From an uncultured Bacteroidales bacterium (GTDB lineage: Bacteria > Bacteroidota > Bacteroidia > Bacteroidales > F082): 9,318 nt of DNA. The stretch lies in contig CALEMB010000030.1 of assembly GCA_937902805.1 (NCBI GenBank), positions 1 through 9,318 of the forward strand, written 5' to 3'. The notes beneath the pieces are model-generated. The model ran no database searches, was not told the origin of the DNA, and saw nothing but the letters and a program-made list of their open reading frames with translations. Each line of letters begins with the position of its first letter. Within the stretch, counting starts at the first letter, position 1. The position numbers were made by a program, and so were the translations under genes. This document shows positions 7,815 through 9,318 of the stretch, one piece after another.

Positions 7815-8863
7815 TGCTGCCAATATTTGAAACCCATATTTTCCGCTATTTGCACCATTGGCGAAAAGGTTCGTCTAAAAACATTGTAAAAATCAGGTTC
7901 AGAGAGTTTTACCAAGTCGGAAACAGAATCATAAACAATCAGATAATCTTCCAAAAGGGTATTGTTCGGATTCTTTTTATACAACGTTTTTATCGCATTT
8001 TGCTGAACGTTTGCGAATGGTCGCAAGTATTTTTCCAACGGTGGAAGATTGTTGCTTTTGGATGAGTTAATACTCGAATCAGCAGGAATCAGATTCCACA
8101 AAAGATTGTGCGACACGAAACTCCACGGCACGAAATGGTCGAGGTCATATTGTCTCGCAAATATCTGTTTGCCAGTATATATGCAACTTAAACTACCAAC
8201 CGTTTCGATATAGGTGTTCCAATACTGACGTTGTTTCGTCAGCGAATCACGTTGAATCGGCTTGATGAGTTTTGACGGGACATCAGGGACATTGGGATTG
8301 CGTTTTTGCAGAAATTCGGTCAAGTTCCAAAAAGTGAAATCACGCAAAATGCTGTAATGTTCCGTTAGATAGTCAACCCAATTGTCATTGATTACAATTT
8401 CATCGCCACAAATAGCATAAAGACAATTGTTTTCAAACCTTTGCGATTTGGCCACAACATCGTCATCGTAAGTGTATTTTATCCAAGGCGACAAAAAGCG
8501 GTATGGTACATTGATAGTGAAAATTCGAAGAAACCTTTTTGTTTCATTCAGATTTTCAAGTAAATACTTCTTAATCTTTTCTTTGTCGGATTCAATTGAA
8601 ATCTGAAACGTGTTTTGGATTTCAAGCGATTTGTCGAACAAAGAATCCGATTTGCCGAATGAGAGTTTGAAATAGTGAATCGGATACCAAGATTCCGCCA
8701 CCATTCCTGCAATGATTTCCCATAATGACATCTTTGTCTTCCGTTCTTTCACCACAATATCAAGCAACGACACAAACCAATAGAACTTGTATGTAGCCGT
8801 CGTGTTTTTGAAAGCCTGCGACAATCGGGTGACGGGTAGTTTTATGTTTTCGGGCAATGTCAT
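7811..8863 (-). CDS. HNH endonuclease domain protein (HNH_4-like)
   Basis: This 350-aa protein probably cuts nucleic acid. The C-terminal part has an HNH motif: CIYTGKQI (about 227-234), then LDHFVPWSF with D242 and H243, then LLWNLIPADSSINSSKSN with N257, N266 and K269. This fits the ββα-metal pattern of HNH_4-type nucleases, a group that includes the Cas9 HNH domain; it has a single CxxTGK-type cysteine and not a zinc-binding CxxC pair. The first 200 residues are aromatic-rich and mostly helical and match no domain I can name; they may recognise the target or a partner. There is no signal peptide. The ATG is at 8863-8861, 51 bases after the upstream remnant, with no Shine-Dalgarno sequence. 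The TGA overlaps the next ATG, so it is probably the first intact gene of the HNH/methyltransferase-HIT/jetABCD operon. Confidence 0.82.
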   Translation of the reverse strand: MTLPENIKLPVTRLSQAFKNTTATYKFYWFVSLLDIVVKERKTKMSLWEIIAGMVAESWYPIHYFKLSFGKSDSLFDKSLEIQNTFQISIESDKEKIKKYLLENLNETKRFLRIFTINVPYRFLSPWIKYTYDDDVVAKSQRFENNCLYAICGDEIVINDNWVDYLTEHYSILRDFTFWNLTEFLQKRNPNVPDVPSKLIKPIQRDSLTKQRQYWNTYIETVGSLSCIYTGKQIFARQYDLDHFVPWSFVSHNLLWNLIPADSSINSSKSNNLPPLEKYLRPFANVQQNAIKTLYKKNPNNTLLEDYLIVYDSVSDLVKLSEPDFYNVFRRTFSPMVQIAENMGFKYWQQ

Positions 8864-8914
8864 ATTAGTGTGAATTGATACCTGGAAAAATCTTGCCTTT
8901 CAATATTATATGCC
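8864..8914 (-). other. 51-bp gap before the HNH gene, the most likely place for an operon promoter
   Basis: This is the only gap among the last seven reading frames, and all later junctions overlap or are one base apart. A promoter for the six-gene unit could lie here or within the remnant upstream. I looked for the Bacteroidota -7 box (TAnnTTTG) and found no good match. The sequence contains TATAATATT on the minus strand about 40 bases before the ATG, which resembles a sigma70 -10 element but has no convincing partner box. No operator or riboswitch is visible. Confidence 0.2.
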
Positions 8915-9280
8915 TTACATTCCTACCGTTTCCGCGATTTCTTCTTTAATGGAATCCATTTGTTCTACGAACTTTTGAAATCCAAAATTGTATTGAGATA
9001 TACGTGGAATATCTTTCCGCTTCATCTTCTTCAAAATCTCATGATACACCCTGACAACCTCTGGCGTATTCTTCTTGTCTTTGGAGATTCCAACACCATC
9101 TTTTTGTAGTTTCTGATTCAAAATATAGATACAATTTGTGGTGGCACAACACTTCCTAATATCATTCTCGTAGTAAAGAGGAAGCAGCCAGCACTCGGTT
9201 TCATCGAAACAAACGGCAAACAGTATCTTGTTGGAAAATTTATTCCAAACATCCTCACTGATGTCACTAGTGTCTCTTAA
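8915..9280 (-). pseudogene. 5'-truncated gene of unknown function
   Basis: The frame is open for 121 codons from just after a TAA at 9283-9281 to TAA at 8917-8915, but has no ATG, GTG or TTG in its first half. The first possible start is a TTG at 9121, which would leave 68 residues. The upstream half reads as ordinary protein (KILFAVCFDETECWLLPLYY), so the gene seems to have lost its 5' end and not to start at the TTG. The DETECWLLP stretch is faintly like the E-x-E-A-W element near the C-terminus of some Toprim-like (DUF4276/OLD-related) proteins; this is a weak resemblance. The C-terminal part is lysine-rich and helical and ends in EEIAETVGM. The stop that closes the frame lies inside the window, so the truncation is not a window-edge effect. 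A frameshift or sequencing error is an alternative. Confidence 0.5.
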
Positions 9281-9283
9281 TTA

Positions 9284-9318
9284 TTGTTAAATTAATTTAT
9301 AATATTCTTATGCATAGC
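9284..9318. other. AT-rich edge sequence with no gene
   Basis: These last 35 bases are almost entirely A and T and have stops in all three minus-strand frames; for example, an ATG at 9315-9313 is followed by TAA after six further codons. This looks like intergenic DNA abutting the truncated gene. No promoter box, inverted repeat or insertion-sequence end could be identified with confidence. Confidence 0.4.

Noticed and set aside
7815..7823. TTG start for the methyltransferase-HIT gene
   Set aside because: The ATG at 7814 makes a classic ATGA overlap with the HNH stop; the TTG adds only three residues.
9263..9274. Near-palindrome around actagt as an operator
   Set aside because: Only an 8-bp core is perfect, it lies inside the open part of the truncated gene, and no regulator gene is nearby.
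399..9318. gctatg at 399-404 and catagc at 9313-9318 as inverted terminal repeats of a mobile element
   Set aside because: The match is only six bases, the flanking bases do not continue it, and no transposase or integrase is present. Chance is the simpler reading.

Overview
All recognisable genes lie on the minus strand, so transcription runs from high to low coordinates. The core is a complete type I Wadjet anti-plasmid defence operon, jetA-jetB-jetC-jetD (about 6940 down to 400). It encodes an SMC-family loop-extruding complex (JetABC) and its Toprim-type nuclease (JetD). All four genes look intact. Their borders overlap (4, 20 and about 17 bases), as in a translationally coupled operon.

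Two further genes lie directly upstream and read into Wadjet without a gap. The first is an HNH endonuclease-like protein (8863-7811). The second is a class I SAM methyltransferase fused to a HIT nucleotide-binding domain (7814-6942). The HNH and methyltransferase-HIT genes share an ATGA stop/start overlap, and only one base separates the methyltransferase-HIT stop from the jetA ATG. This suggests one transcript of six genes, with HNH and methyltransferase-HIT as possible accessory parts of the Wadjet system or as a second defence module on the same mRNA. This is the most interesting part of the window.

Both ends look like island edges. At the right (9280-8915) there is a reading frame with no start codon, closed upstream by an in-frame stop and AT-rich DNA; it looks like a 5'-truncated gene. 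At the left, just after jetD, a 26-codon open stretch without a start (416-336) is followed in the same frame by a small unrecognised ORF (about 311-129). Base composition changes there: the first 120 bases are about 66% G+C by hand count, while the defence genes are clearly AT-rich. The leftmost 100 bases hold a perfect 8-bp inverted repeat and a repeated 8-mer about 90 bases apart, resembling a dispersed intergenic repeat.

The organism is probably a Bacteroidota member (Bacteroidales-like). This rests on AT-rich coding DNA, near-absence of Shine-Dalgarno sequences before the starts, and the style of the GC-rich palindromic intergenic repeat. It is an inference, not a proof. No tRNA, rRNA, CRISPR array, transposase or integrase was seen. 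No gene-free stretch exceeds 300 bases.
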